From Streptomyces sp. NBC_00464 (lineage in GTDB: Bacteria; Actinomycetota; Actinomycetes; Streptomycetales; Streptomycetaceae), in the NCBI RefSeq assembly GCF_036013915.1, contig NZ_CP107901.1, positions 177,243 to 241,242 on the forward strand: 64,000 nucleotides of DNA, read 5' to 3'. The notes under the pieces are model-generated. The model ran no database searches and was not told the DNA's origin. It was given only the letters and a program-made list of their open reading frames with translations. How positions within the stretch are numbered: position 1 is the stretch's first letter; each line of letters starts with the position of its first letter. A program made the translations under genes and the position numbers. Below, piece after piece: positions 41,916 to 50,324 of this stretch.

Positions 41916-41988
41916 GTTCAACTCACCTTCAATGTCCAGGATTTCATGATCGGCGGGAGTGGTGCTGCGGGTGCCGCCCCGAGGGCGG

Positions 41989-43197
41989 TCACACTCCTGC
42001 CGCGCTGCGCAGGGCCTCGACGCGGTCGGTGCGCTCCCAGGTGAAGCCGGGGAGTTCGCGGCCGAAGTGGCCGTAGGCAGCGGTCTGGGCGTAGATCGGG
42101 CGGAGCAGGTCGAGGTCGCGGATGATCGCGGCCGGGCGGAGGTCGAAGACCTGCCGGATCGCTCGCTCGATGACGGCCTGGGCGACGAGAGCGGTGCCGA
42201 AGGTCTCGACGAACAAGCCGACCGGCTCGGCCTTGCCGATGGCGTACGCGACCTGCACCTCGCAGCGCGCGGCAAGGCCGGCGGCGACGACGTTCTTGGC
42301 GACCCAGCGCATGGCGTAGGCAGCCGAACGGTCGACCTTGGAGGGGTCCTTGCCGGAGAAGGCGCCGCCGCCGTGCCGGGCCATGCCGCCGTACGTATCG
42401 ATGATGATCTTGCGGCCGGTCAGGCCGGCATCGCCCATCGGGCCACCGATCTCGAAGCGGCCGGTCGGGTTCACCAGAAGGCGGTATCCATCGGTCTCCA
42501 CCTTGATGCCGTCGTCGGAGAGGTCGGCGAGGACCTTCTCCACGACGTGTTCGCGCAGGTCGGGGGTGAGCAGGCCGTCGAGGTCGATACCGGGGGCGTG
42601 CTGCGAGGAGATGACGACGGTGTCCAGGCGGACCGGGATGCTGCCCCGGTACTCGACAGTGACCTGGGTCTTGCCGTCGGGGCGCAGGTAGGGCACGGTG
42701 CCGTCCTTGCGGACCTCGGTGAGGCGGGCCGCGAGCCGGTGGGCCAGATGGATCGGGAGAGGCATCAGCGTCGGTGTCTCGTCGCTGGCATACCCGAACA
42801 TGAGGCCCTGGTCGCCCGCGCCCTGTTGGTCGAGTTCATCGGCTTCGCCCCCGACCCGCTTCTCGTACGCGGTGTCGACGCCCTGCGCGATGTCCGGTGA
42901 CTGGGCGCCGATGGACACCGACACCCCGCACGACGCGCCGTCGAAACCCTTGCCGGACGCGTCGTATCCGATCTCCAGGATCTTCTGCCGGACCAGGCTT
43001 GCGATATCGGCGTAGGCGGACGTGGTGACCTCGCCCGCGACGTGGACCTGTCCGGTAGTGATCAGGGTTTCCACCGCGACGCGGGAGGTGGGGTCCTGGC
43101 TCAGCAGGGCGTCGAGGATCGTGTCGCTGATCTGGTCGGCGATCTTGTCGGGGTGGCCCTCGGTCACCGATTCCGAAGTGAACAGACGTCCGGGCAT
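41989..43197 (-). CDS. metK: S-adenosylmethionine synthetase
   Basis: A 402-residue MetK that makes SAM from methionine and ATP. It starts at ATG 43197 ([18 protein letters not shown]). Signature motifs [12 protein letters not shown] and GGGAFSGKD are intact, as are the metal- and phosphate-binding Asp/Lys residues around them. It heads the minus-strand operon metK-(adoK relic)-metH-metF-ahcY-accE-like. As Streptomyces normally keeps these genes scattered, this grouped set is probably a second, dedicated SAM supply. Two tandem 23-bp repeats lie 54-102 bp upstream. Confidence 0.97.
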   Translation of the reverse strand: MPGRLFTSESVTEGHPDKIADQISDTILDALLSQDPTSRVAVETLITTGQVHVAGEVTTSAYADIASLVRQKILEIGYDASGKGFDGASCGVSVSIGAQSPDIAQGVDTAYEKRVGGEADELDQQGAGDQGLMFGYASDETPTLMPLPIHLAHRLAARLTEVRKDGTVPYLRPDGKTQVTVEYRGSIPVRLDTVVISSQHAPGIDLDGLLTPDLREHVVEKVLADLSDDGIKVETDGYRLLVNPTGRFEIGGPMGDAGLTGRKIIIDTYGGMARHGGGAFSGKDPSKVDRSAAYAMRWVAKNVVAAGLAARCEVQVAYAIGKAEPVGLFVETFGTALVAQAVIERAIRQVFDLRPAAIIRDLDLLRPIYAQTAAYGHFGRELPGFTWERTDRVEALRSAAGV

Positions 43198-43250
43198 CGT
43201 TGCGTCTCCTAGCGGTTTCGGCCTGTGCTCCCTGTCGATCGGGAACGAAC

Positions 43251-43299
43251 GTAACCGCCTCCGCTAGAGGAACCCTGTAACCGCCCCTGCTGGAGGGAC
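43251..43299 (-). promoter_or_regulatory. Tandem dyad repeats upstream of metK
   Basis: Two 23-bp direct repeats, 43251-43273 and 43277-43299, match at 19 of 23 positions and begin with GTAACCGCC on the plus strand. Each includes a small dyad (CCTC..GAGG type). A further partial copy (CCTAGCGGTTT) overlaps the metK ribosome site region at 43208-43218. The spacing suggests a regulator operator for the SAM operon. I could not fit a SAH or SAM riboswitch consensus. Confidence 0.45.
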
Positions 43300-43570
43300 C
43301 TTCGGGCACCCGCCACAAGGGGCTCATCCCGGTCGCCGGCAGGCTCTCCAGCGCCTTGCGAGCAGTCGTCGAGGACGTAAGGGAATACTCGCGATAGCTC
43401 CGGGGGACTGTAAAAGCCCTCCGAAGCACCGAACTGCCCGTCGGTGTCCTCCATCCCCCCCCCGTGAGCGGCACCGGCGGGCCTTCTCGCCGCCCGCTGC
43501 CGGTTCGGCCGGGGTGTTTTACGCGCGGACACCCGGTCGGGGCCGGCACAGACGAAGGGACACAGCGACA

Positions 43571-44332
43571 GTGAACAGCACGTGGTTCCGACGCTTCACC
43601 ACGGCCGAGGGCAACGGTCCCCGGCTCGTGTGCTTCCCGCACGCGGGGGGCTCAGCGACGGCGTACATGCAACTGGCACGTACGCTGCCCGCCCACTTCG
43701 ACATGGTGGCCGTGCAGTACCCGGGACGTCAGGACCGTTACCGCGAGGCGCCCTTCACGTCCGTGGCCCCCCTCGTCGAGGCAGTGGCCGGTGAACTGGC
43801 CCGCGAACTGGCCGCGGACCCCGGACGGCCGTATGCCCTGTTCGGCCACAGCATGGGCGCGCTGGTCGCATTCGAGACGGCCCGACTGCTCGCCGGGAGT
43901 GAACTGCCCAGCCCCCAGCGGCTGTTCCTCTCCGGCCGGGGCGCGCCGGACGTCCGCGCCAAAATCCGCTACGACCTCTACGACGACGACGCCGTGCTGG
44001 CCCAGGTGCGCAGGCTGGGCGGCACCGATCAGGTCATGCTCGACAACCCCGACGTCCTGGAGATGGTGCTGCCGGCACTGCGCGCCGACTACCGGGCCCT
44101 CGGCGCGTACCGCTGGAACGGGGGAGCGCCGCTCGCCACTCCGATCACCGCCCTGATCGGGGACAGCGACCCGGTGGTGACGGTTGAGGAGGCTCGGACA
44201 TGGCGGGAGCAGACCAGCGGCGACTTCGCTTTCAAGGTCTTCCCCGGCGGCCACTTCTACCTCACCGACCACGTCGACCAAGTCGCCGCGACCCTCGTCG
44301 AAGGGCTGCTCGCCGCCACGTCCGCCGCCTGA
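43571..44332 (+). CDS. Type II thioesterase
   Basis: A 253-residue alpha/beta-hydrolase from GTG 43571 with GAAGGGA 10 nt upstream. It has RLVCFPHAGGSATAYM, QYPGRQDR, nucleophile elbow FGHSMGALVAFET, and GDSDPVVTVEEARTW plus GGHFYLTDH for Asp and His. It resembles the thioesterase at 30978-31757. It is divergent from metK and precedes the MMPL transporter gene. The distance (13 kb) from the NRPS leaves open whether it edits this PKS-NRPS or serves another assembly line. The catalytic triad is complete. Confidence 0.92.
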   Translation: MNSTWFRRFTTAEGNGPRLVCFPHAGGSATAYMQLARTLPAHFDMVAVQYPGRQDRYREAPFTSVAPLVEAVAGELARELAADPGRPYALFGHSMGALVAFETARLLAGSELPSPQRLFLSGRGAPDVRAKIRYDLYDDDAVLAQVRRLGGTDQVMLDNPDVLEMVLPALRADYRALGAYRWNGGAPLATPITALIGDSDPVVTVEEARTWREQTSGDFAFKVFPGGHFYLTDHVDQVAATLVEGLLAATSAA

Positions 44333-44754
44333 CCGCACGTCCCTGTCGGGCTGTCAGTCATCCCGCACCACCCGAGGGGGCGTCGGCGCCCCCGCCACCC
44401 TGAGGCCCGGGAGTGGACGACCGGTGCAGACCACAAAGAACAGACCGCGATGCCTTTTCTCTGGGGCTACGCTGCGCCTGCCTACGCGTGAAGACGATGT
44501 GGCCCGGGGGTGGCGAACGGCCCAACGGCCGAGAGCCGAGACACTCAAGGGCCTGCCGACTGGCCCCAACTAGAGCCTCAATCAACTAACTTGGGCCACA
44601 TTTCCACAGGTGAACCCAGCAATCTTCACATGCGTGGGCGGATCGTTATGCCGCACGCGGATGACCTGTTCCCAATCGAAGAAACCGTCTCAGCGGTTTG
44701 TTATAGTCCCAGGGACCTGCTTACCTTCCGATCCCCGACGGGAGCCCCTTAGCC
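44333..44754 (+). other. Intergenic region upstream of the MMPL gene
   Basis: About 420 bp with no credible gene. A TATAGT hexamer at 44702-44707 could be a -10 element for the MMPL gene, but no matching -35 was found. AT content rises between 44580 and 44740, as expected of a promoter region. Confidence 0.45.
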
Positions 44755-46998
44755 GTGGCCACCTTCCTCTACAAACTGGGCCGCCTCGCCTTCCGACGGC
44801 GGGGGTTGATGACACTCCTCTGGGTGCTGGTCTTCGCCGGCGTCGGCTATGCCGCCTCCGCCGCCTCCGCCCCGCCGGCAGACACGTTCTCCATGCCCGG
44901 CACCGAATCCCAGAAGGCGTTCGACCTCCTCCGGAAGAAGTTCCCCGCCGCCAGTGCCGAGAGCGCCAGCGCCCGCGTAGTCATCCGCGCACCTCAGGGC
45001 CACAAGATCTCCGACCCCGAGACCAAGACCAAGGTCGAAGCCCTCGTCGCCGACCTCACGAAGGCCCCCGGCGTCATCGGCGCCACCAACCCCTACCAGG
45101 CCAGGACCGTCAGCAAGGACGGCACCACCGCCTACGCGGTCGCCACCTACAAGGACCAGGCCCCCAAGCTCGGCGACAAGCAGCACAACGGCCTCGACGC
45201 GGCCCTCGGCAGGGGCCGGGACAGCGGCCTCACCGTTGAAGCGGGTGGCGACGCCGTCAAGATCGATGCCAGTGCGGGCAGCGGCGAGCAGATCGGCATC
45301 CTGATCTCCGCACTCGTCCTGTTCCTCACCTTCGGCTCGCTCATCGCCGCCGGCATGCCCCTGCTCACCGCGCTGTTCGGCGTCGGCGTCGGCATCTCCG
45401 CGATCACCGCCCTCGGCTCCACGCTCGGCCTGTCCAGCACCACGTCCACGCTGGCGATGATGATCGGCATCGCCGTAGGCATCGACTACGCCCTCTTCAT
45501 CATCTCCCGCTACCGCTCAGAGATCGCCGAGGGCCGTGAGCGCAGCGAAGCCGCCGGACGCGCCGTCGGCACCGCAGGCTCCGCCGTCGTCTTCGCCGGC
45601 CTCACCGTGATCATCGCGCTGGCGGGGCTCGCCGTCGTCAACATCCCGATGCTGACGAAGATGGGCATGGCGGCCGCCGGCACGGTCGCGATCGCGGTGC
45701 TCATCGCGCTCACCCTGGTCCCCGCGCTCCTCGGCTGGGCCCCTGTCCGGGTGCTGCGCCGCATCGAACGCAACCAGCACAAGGGCAAGCCGCTCTCGGC
45801 CCGCCAGCAGCGCAAGGCAGCCAAACTGGCCGCCCGCACCAAGCCCAACCTCGGTTCCCGCTGGGCCGGTTACGTCCTGCGCCACCCGGTGGCCGTGCTG
45901 CTGGTCGGCGTGGTGGGCCTCGGAGCCATGGCGGTTCCGGCGGCCGGCCTGGAGCTGGGGCTGCCCGGCGAGGGGACGATGGCTCCGAGCACCACCCAGC
46001 GCAAGGCGTACGACATGCTGTCGGAGTCCTTCGGCCCCGGCTTCAACGGCCCCTTGATGATCACCGTCTCCAGCAAGGACGCCAAGACCGCCGCCACCAC
46101 GCTGGGCACCGACCTCGCCAAGCAGAACGGCGTCGAATCCGTTTCCCCGGCCAGCCCCAACGAGGCCAATGACACCTCCATCCTCAACGTCGTGCCGAAG
46201 ACCGGCCCCACCGACTCCGAGACCGAGGACCTCGTCCACACACTGCGCGGTCTCGCCGGCGGCGAGGAGACCAGCACGGGCGCCACGGAGATCCTCGTGA
46301 CCGGCCAGACGGCCATGTTCATCGACTTTTCCAAGACCCTCGACGACGCCCTCGTGCCCTACCTGGGTCTCGTGGTCGGCCTCGCCTTCCTGCTTCTGAT
46401 GCTGGTCTTCCGCTCCGTGCTGGTCCCGCTGAAGGCGGCCCTCGGCTTCCTGCTGTCGGTCAGCGCGTCGCTCGGCGCGGTGGTCGCGATCTTCCAGTGG
46501 GGCTGGCTGAAGGACGCGTTCAGCGTCGAACAGGCCGGCCCGATCATGAGCACCATGCCGATCTTCATGATCGGTGTCGTATTCGGCCTGGCCATGGACT
46601 ACGAGGTCTTCCTCGTCTCCCGGATGCGCGAGGCCTACGCCCACGGCGCGAGCCCCGACGAGGCGGTCGTCACCGGCTTCCGCCATGGCGGCCGGGTGGT
46701 CAGCGCAGCGGCCGTCATCATGGCCAGCGTCTTCTCGGGCTTCATCCTGGACGACAACAGCCTCGTCAAGATGATCGGCTTCGCCCTGGCGGCCGCCGTT
46801 CTCCTGGACGCGTTCGTGGTCCGAATGGCCATCATCCCGGCCCTGTTCGCCCTGCTCGGCAAGTCGGCGTGGTGGCTGCCGCGCTGGCTCGGCGCCATCC
46901 TGCCCAATGTCGACATCGAGGGGGAGAAGCTGGGCAAGTACCTGGCGTCGGCCCCCCTGACGTCCGGCAAGCGGCGTGAGCAGGAGTACGTCAGCTGA
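44755..46998 (+). CDS. MMPL / RND family membrane transporter
   Basis: A 747-residue inner-membrane transporter starting at GTG 44755. Its two homologous halves each have one N-terminal helix, an extracytoplasmic loop and five helices. Family motifs include GIDYALFIISRYR (first half) and AMDYEVFLVSRMREAY (second half), which hold the proton-relay Asp. MMPL proteins export lipids or hydrophobic metabolites using the proton gradient. It could be a second exporter for the PKS-NRPS product, but its own promoter gap and the convergent RiPP locus mean the link is only positional. Confidence 0.93.
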   Translation: MATFLYKLGRLAFRRRGLMTLLWVLVFAGVGYAASAASAPPADTFSMPGTESQKAFDLLRKKFPAASAESASARVVIRAPQGHKISDPETKTKVEALVADLTKAPGVIGATNPYQARTVSKDGTTAYAVATYKDQAPKLGDKQHNGLDAALGRGRDSGLTVEAGGDAVKIDASAGSGEQIGILISALVLFLTFGSLIAAGMPLLTALFGVGVGISAITALGSTLGLSSTTSTLAMMIGIAVGIDYALFIISRYRSEIAEGRERSEAAGRAVGTAGSAVVFAGLTVIIALAGLAVVNIPMLTKMGMAAAGTVAIAVLIALTLVPALLGWAPVRVLRRIERNQHKGKPLSARQQRKAAKLAARTKPNLGSRWAGYVLRHPVAVLLVGVVGLGAMAVPAAGLELGLPGEGTMAPSTTQRKAYDMLSESFGPGFNGPLMITVSSKDAKTAATTLGTDLAKQNGVESVSPASPNEANDTSILNVVPKTGPTDSETEDLVHTLRGLAGGEETSTGATEILVTGQTAMFIDFSKTLDDALVPYLGLVVGLAFLLLMLVFRSVLVPLKAALGFLLSVSASLGAVVAIFQWGWLKDAFSVEQAGPIMSTMPIFMIGVVFGLAMDYEVFLVSRMREAYAHGASPDEAVVTGFRHGGRVVSAAAVIMASVFSGFILDDNSLVKMIGFALAAAVLLDAFVVRMAIIPALFALLGKSAWWLPRWLGAILPNVDIEGEKLGKYLASAPLTSGKRREQEYVS

Positions 46999-47213
46999 CA
47001 TACCGCGTCCATTGTGGTCTGCGGCCCCGCAGCAGATCCGCGACGACGACTTCACTATGGACTTGACCGGGTCCTTGAGCCGAGTGTGCGCTGTAACAAC
47101 GCGCCGGGCTGACTTGCGTTAGCCCAACGAGCCGGTGGGCCGGCGGAAACGCTGCTGGGCGATACAGGCCCGCGGTGCGGGCCATGCCAGGCACCCGAGC
47201 CGCGTACGCGCGT

Positions 47214-47247
47214 CGGAGCCGCCCCACACGAAGGTGGAGCGGCTCCG
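47214..47247 (-). terminator. Strong terminator hairpin at the end of the RiPP operon
   Basis: Arms CGGAGCCGC (47214-47222) and GCGGCTCCG (47239-47247) pair perfectly, with an inner CCAC/GTGG extension around a GAAG-type loop. It lies 17 bp beyond the stop of the 70-codon ORF on the minus strand, closing the thiF-M50-precursor operon. Confidence 0.8.
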
Positions 47248-47263
47248 AGTGCCGCTAGCGGTG

Positions 47264-47476
47264 TCAGACGAACAGTGGTTCGTGAGGCCCGCCGTCGCGG
47301 TAGTGGGCGCCGGGGTACGGGGCCTCGGTGGCGCTTGCGTCACCGAGGCTGCCTTGCCGCGCCCAGCTCCCGCCCGGGTGACGGCGGTGTGCCGCCATCC
47401 AGAACACGCAACCGTCGAGATGGCCCAGGGACGCGATGTCTGTCAGGTGCCTCGCCCTGGTGCGTGGACGCCGCAT
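47264..47476 (-). CDS. Small hypothetical protein at the end of the RiPP operon
   Basis: A 70-codon frame from ATG 47476, immediately behind GGGGGAGGAC and 28 bp after the second precursor stop. It begins MRRPRTRARHLTDIASLGHLD and ends GGPHEPLFV, with strongly GC-biased third positions and a single Cys. No family is recognised. Its strong ribosome site, operon position and terminator just beyond the stop support expression. It could be a third, longer precursor, an immunity or chaperone peptide, or a chance frame. Confidence 0.5.
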   Translation of the reverse strand: MRRPRTRARHLTDIASLGHLDGCVFWMAAHRRHPGGSWARQGSLGDASATEAPYPGAHYRDGGPHEPLFV

Positions 47477-47504
47477 GTCCTCCCCCTACGGTCGTTGGGA
47501 CCGG

Positions 47505-47582
47505 TCAGCTGCAGGGCACGTCCTCGTGGCACACCGCCGTAGTCTCCAGCTTGTCGAGCATCCGGATCTCGATCTTCTCCAT
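47505..47582 (-). CDS. RiPP precursor peptide 2 (25 residues)
   Basis: A 25-codon gene from ATG 47582 with AAGGAGGTGG upstream, an almost ideal ribosome site. Leader MEKIEIRMLDKLETTA is followed by tail VCHEDVPCS. The leader matches that of the 23-codon peptide upstream at 14 of 16 positions, while the tails differ except for two Cys and a small C-terminal residue. Such tandem, short, leader-conserved peptides next to a ThiF-like enzyme and an M50 protease are typical of RiPP precursors. It is too short for routine gene callers. Confidence 0.8.
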   Translation of the reverse strand: MEKIEIRMLDKLETTAVCHEDVPCS

Positions 47583-47633
47583 TACGTCCACCTCCTTCGC
47601 TTCTGCTCGTCGCTTCTGCGTTTCTGTCCTGGC

Positions 47634-47705
47634 TCAGGCGCAGCGCGGGCAGCTCTGGGCAGTGGTCTCCAGGCGGTCCAGCGGCCGGATCTCGATCTTC
47701 TCCAT
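47634..47705 (-). CDS. RiPP precursor peptide 1 (23 residues)
   Basis: A 23-codon gene from ATG 47705, behind AAAGGAGGTGA, a perfect anti-Shine-Dalgarno match. Leader MEKIEIRPLDRLETTA is followed by tail QSCPRCA (a CPRC pair and C-terminal Ala). It lies 85 bp after the M50 protease stop and 51 bp before the second precursor. The leader's alternating hydrophobic/charged strand (KIEIR.LD.LE) is the type bound by winged-helix recognition domains; both enzymes of the operon appear to have one. The modification is unknown. Confidence 0.82.
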   Translation of the reverse strand: MEKIEIRPLDRLETTAQSCPRCA

Positions 47706-47790
47706 CGCTTCGTTCACCTCCTTTCGCTTCGCTTTCGTGGACGGATGGGTCGCCCGGGGGCGGCACGCGAAGCGCGTGCCCCCGCGGGAG

Positions 47791-49044
47791 TCAATGGGCC
47801 CGGCGCAGACGCCGCTCGACGCGCGGTCCGTGCCGACGCCACCAGGCACGGGCCCAGACGGCCTGGGCGGTGCTCAGGGCGAGGACGACAAGCAGGCCGT
47901 CGAGCCTGGCGGTCGCGGAGGCCCCGGCGAACAGACGGCTCAGGGCGTCCACGACGAGGGAGACGGTGACCGGCAGCGTCAGGAACGCCGCAACCGACAG
48001 ACACAGGGCCGTACCCACGACGAGGATCACGCTGTAGAAGCGGACCGCGCGCCGCTCGCGCCCTGACAAGCCCAGACTCGGGTCCTCAACGCCCCTGCGG
48101 CGCCAGGGGGATAGCAGGCGGGCCAGAATCCAGCGGGCGTACGCGGAGCCGTCGCGGTAGAGATTGGCGCAGCCGAACAAGTCCTGCATCACGAAGTAGA
48201 CATCCGTCCGCATGAACACAAGGAGCTGCGGCGGGATCATCACAAGGGACAGCAGCACGAACGCGCCGAGAAGTCGGGCCACAGGGTCCGGCGGCCCGGC
48301 CGCGGCGAGGACGAGTACGCCTGTCGCAGCCGCACCGAGGTTCAGTGCCATCCCGGAGAGGTAGACCGTGACCCTGGTCCGCCGCTCCATCGCCCACACC
48401 CCACTCACGTCGGTCTGGGCGACCAGAAACTGCAGCCGAGTGCCCAGACTCATTCGCGAGGGCACCTCGACGGCGCGGGCCGTGGCCAGATGCGCGAACT
48501 CGTGCAGGAAGATCAACGCCCACGCCAGCGCCGCGTTCCCCAGGACAACCGCGCTACCGGAGGAGCTCCAGATCAGGTCGTCGTAGCGAGGCAGCAGCGC
48601 GGGCTCGGCGACCACCACGAGCATCGCGGCAACGGTGAGCAGCAGGACGGCCACACCGGTCAGCGGACTCAACATCCAACGCACATGGCCAGGTTCCAGC
48701 CACGGGAAGCTGGGCGTCGGGCGGCCCACATCCGGAAGCCGTACACCGTTGACGGCCGCGACGAACCCCAGCGAGGCCAAGGAGCCTACGAAGTCGGCGA
48801 CGTCGACGTCCGCATCGAGGTCCCGGCGCAGCAGCCGGTGCGTCTCGGCGACCGTGTGTCCCGCTGACAGCAACAGCACGGCCCGGTGGGCGACGTCGGG
48901 GACGCTCACGAAGTCCCCGGTCACCACCCGTCCGATCACCCAGGTGCCATGGCCGTCGTCATGGGGCCGCATGCTCAGTTCGCGCAGGCTGATGCGGGTG
49001 TCACCGGTGACGGTCGGCGCCCCGGTCGTGTCGGTGCCGCTCAC
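47791..49044 (-). CDS. M50-like membrane zinc metalloprotease (putative peptide zinc metalloprotease)
   Basis: A 417-residue multi-pass protein from GTG 49044, overlapping the ThiF-like gene by 4 bp. Residues 1-95 look like a PqqD-type winged helix (VPDVAHRAVLLLSAGHTVAE...ADFVGSLASLGFV), suggesting leader binding. About six hydrophobic segments follow. The zinc motif HEFAHLATARA is near residues 177-187, with a second conserved block FMRTDVYFVMQDL near 265 supplying an Asp-type ligand. It probably cleaves the leader within or at the membrane and may also take part in export. No dedicated ABC transporter is in the operon. Confidence 0.88.
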   Translation of the reverse strand: MSGTDTTGAPTVTGDTRISLRELSMRPHDDGHGTWVIGRVVTGDFVSVPDVAHRAVLLLSAGHTVAETHRLLRRDLDADVDVADFVGSLASLGFVAAVNGVRLPDVGRPTPSFPWLEPGHVRWMLSPLTGVAVLLLTVAAMLVVVAEPALLPRYDDLIWSSSGSAVVLGNAALAWALIFLHEFAHLATARAVEVPSRMSLGTRLQFLVAQTDVSGVWAMERRTRVTVYLSGMALNLGAAATGVLVLAAAGPPDPVARLLGAFVLLSLVMIPPQLLVFMRTDVYFVMQDLFGCANLYRDGSAYARWILARLLSPWRRRGVEDPSLGLSGRERRAVRFYSVILVVGTALCLSVAAFLTLPVTVSLVVDALSRLFAGASATARLDGLLVVLALSTAQAVWARAWWRRHGPRVERRLRRAH

Positions 49045-50207
49045 GCCGCCGCCCCGCAGACGGAACAGTCCGGCCGGGGCGTGCCGCCGTTGACGAACGG
49101 TTCGTCGAGCGCGACCAGGTTGATGGCGTACACCCGCCCCGAGGGCAGCTGCGGCACCCCGGTCAGCAGGGAGATGACGCCATGCGCGGCCAGGAGCCCG
49201 GACAGCCCCGCCGGCGCGGCGCCGACCGCGTTCGCGACCGGCCTGCTACGGCTCTTGGCATCGATGGTGTTCATGCCGATTCGGGCCGCCTGCTCCTCCT
49301 CCTCGAGCAGGACACACTCGCGGCAGGAACCCTCGCCCGGCCGGTAGACGCCGACCGAGACGAGCGGACCGTGGTAACCGGCGTCCACCCACGGCGTGTC
49401 GAGCGCCACGCAAGCACGGTTCGTCCAGTCCCGAAGCTCCGAGGGTCGGTCCGCCGAGAGCAGCAACACGTCGCAGGATGTGGCGAGTTCCGCCACATCC
49501 GCCTCGGTACGGATACGGGAGTGGCTACCGGTGACCGTGACGTCGGAGTTCAGTTGGCGCAGCCGCTCCACGGCCGCGTCGACCTTCCGCCGGCCGATGT
49601 CGTTCTCGGTGTACAAGGTCTGACGGTTGAGGTTGGACAACTCCACCTCGTCGAAGTCGACACAGTTCAGTGTGCCCACGCCGCTGGCCGCCAGCGCCAT
49701 GGCCGCTGCCCCACCCGTGCCGCCAAGACCCACCACGGTCACCGTGGCCCGGAGCAGGGCCAGTTGAGGTTCCCAGACCGTCGCTCGCGGCGTCAGGTCC
49801 ATCCAGCGGAAATACCGAAGGCTGCGGCTGTATCGCTCCAGGTCTCGGTCGGTCAGCTCCTCCGGTACGGCCGCGCCCGCGTCCTCAACATAGCCGGACC
49901 GTACGAATGCCTCCACGGCCCGACGCACGGCATCCACGGATTCTTCCGGGTGCAGCTCAAGAACCCGCGCCGCAACCTCATGCGGGCTGCGGGTGCCGTC
50001 CATGCTGCCCAGCAGCGTCCACACCGCTCCCGTAGGATCCTTCACCTCAGCCGCGACCCCGAAGGACACCCCGCCCAGGCGGATGCCCCCGTTCGCCAAC
50101 CGATACGGAGCGTGTTCCGGCTTCACCCGCGGCCGCGCCATGCCGACGACATCGGCTGCGTCCCCGCGCGGAGCGCCGGATGTACGTGTGGTGACTCGCG
50201 ACCGCAT
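49041..50207 (-). CDS. ThiF/MccB-like E1 adenylyltransferase with N-terminal recognition domain
   Basis: A 388-residue enzyme. ATG 50207 is chosen for GAGGGG 10 nt upstream. Residues about 30-115 (IRLGG...WTLLGSMDGTRSPHEV...VEAFVRSGYVEDA) fit a PqqD-like RiPP recognition fold. The E1 domain follows: VVGLGGTGGAAAMALAASG (about 157-175), VDFDEVELSNLNRQTLY with the ATP-contacting Asp, Asn and Arg, then a conserved Lys (GRRKVDAA). Two zinc Cys pairs are present, CREC (about 293-298) and CSVC near the C-terminus. E1-like enzymes adenylate carboxylates or amides: MccB builds microcin C, PaaA pantocin A, ThiF thiocarboxylates. The promoter region holds a perfect 14-bp inverted repeat. Confidence 0.92.
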   Translation of the reverse strand: MRSRVTTRTSGAPRGDAADVVGMARPRVKPEHAPYRLANGGIRLGGVSFGVAAEVKDPTGAVWTLLGSMDGTRSPHEVAARVLELHPEESVDAVRRAVEAFVRSGYVEDAGAAVPEELTDRDLERYSRSLRYFRWMDLTPRATVWEPQLALLRATVTVVGLGGTGGAAAMALAASGVGTLNCVDFDEVELSNLNRQTLYTENDIGRRKVDAAVERLRQLNSDVTVTGSHSRIRTEADVAELATSCDVLLLSADRPSELRDWTNRACVALDTPWVDAGYHGPLVSVGVYRPGEGSCRECVLLEEEEQAARIGMNTIDAKSRSRPVANAVGAAPAGLSGLLAAHGVISLLTGVPQLPSGRVYAINLVALDEPFVNGGTPRPDCSVCGAAA

Positions 50208-50294
50208 GGTTGTTTTCCCCTCGACGGTCCTGAAGGTGGTTCCCGACACCGCGGCTGCGGCGTCACATCCCAAGAGAACCGCAGGCCCCCCGAG

Positions 50295-50324
50295 GCCGGT
50301 ACCTCAGACCTCTGAGGTACCGGC
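50295..50324. promoter_or_regulatory. Perfect 14-bp inverted repeat upstream of the ThiF-like gene
   Basis: GCCGGTACCTCAGA at 50295-50308 is followed by a 2-nt centre and its exact complement at 50311-50324. It lies 88-117 bp before the start of the ThiF-like gene, so it could be an operator or transcription attenuator, or a terminator for minus-strand transcription entering from the right. Confidence 0.6.

Noticed and set aside
38395..41949. 1,184-codon plus-strand open frame opposite metH
   Set aside because: It mirrors metH codon by codon. The real protein on the minus strand has all four MetH domains.
43198..43400. SAH or SAM riboswitch upstream of metK
   Set aside because: I could not fit the conserved core or pseudoknot by eye; only tandem direct repeats are evident. 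A covariance-model scan would be decisive.
47443..47766. 107-codon minus-strand frame spanning both RiPP precursor genes
   Set aside because: It is in a different frame from the two ribosome-site-led short genes, and its composition (Gly/Arg/Asp-rich) looks like a shadow.
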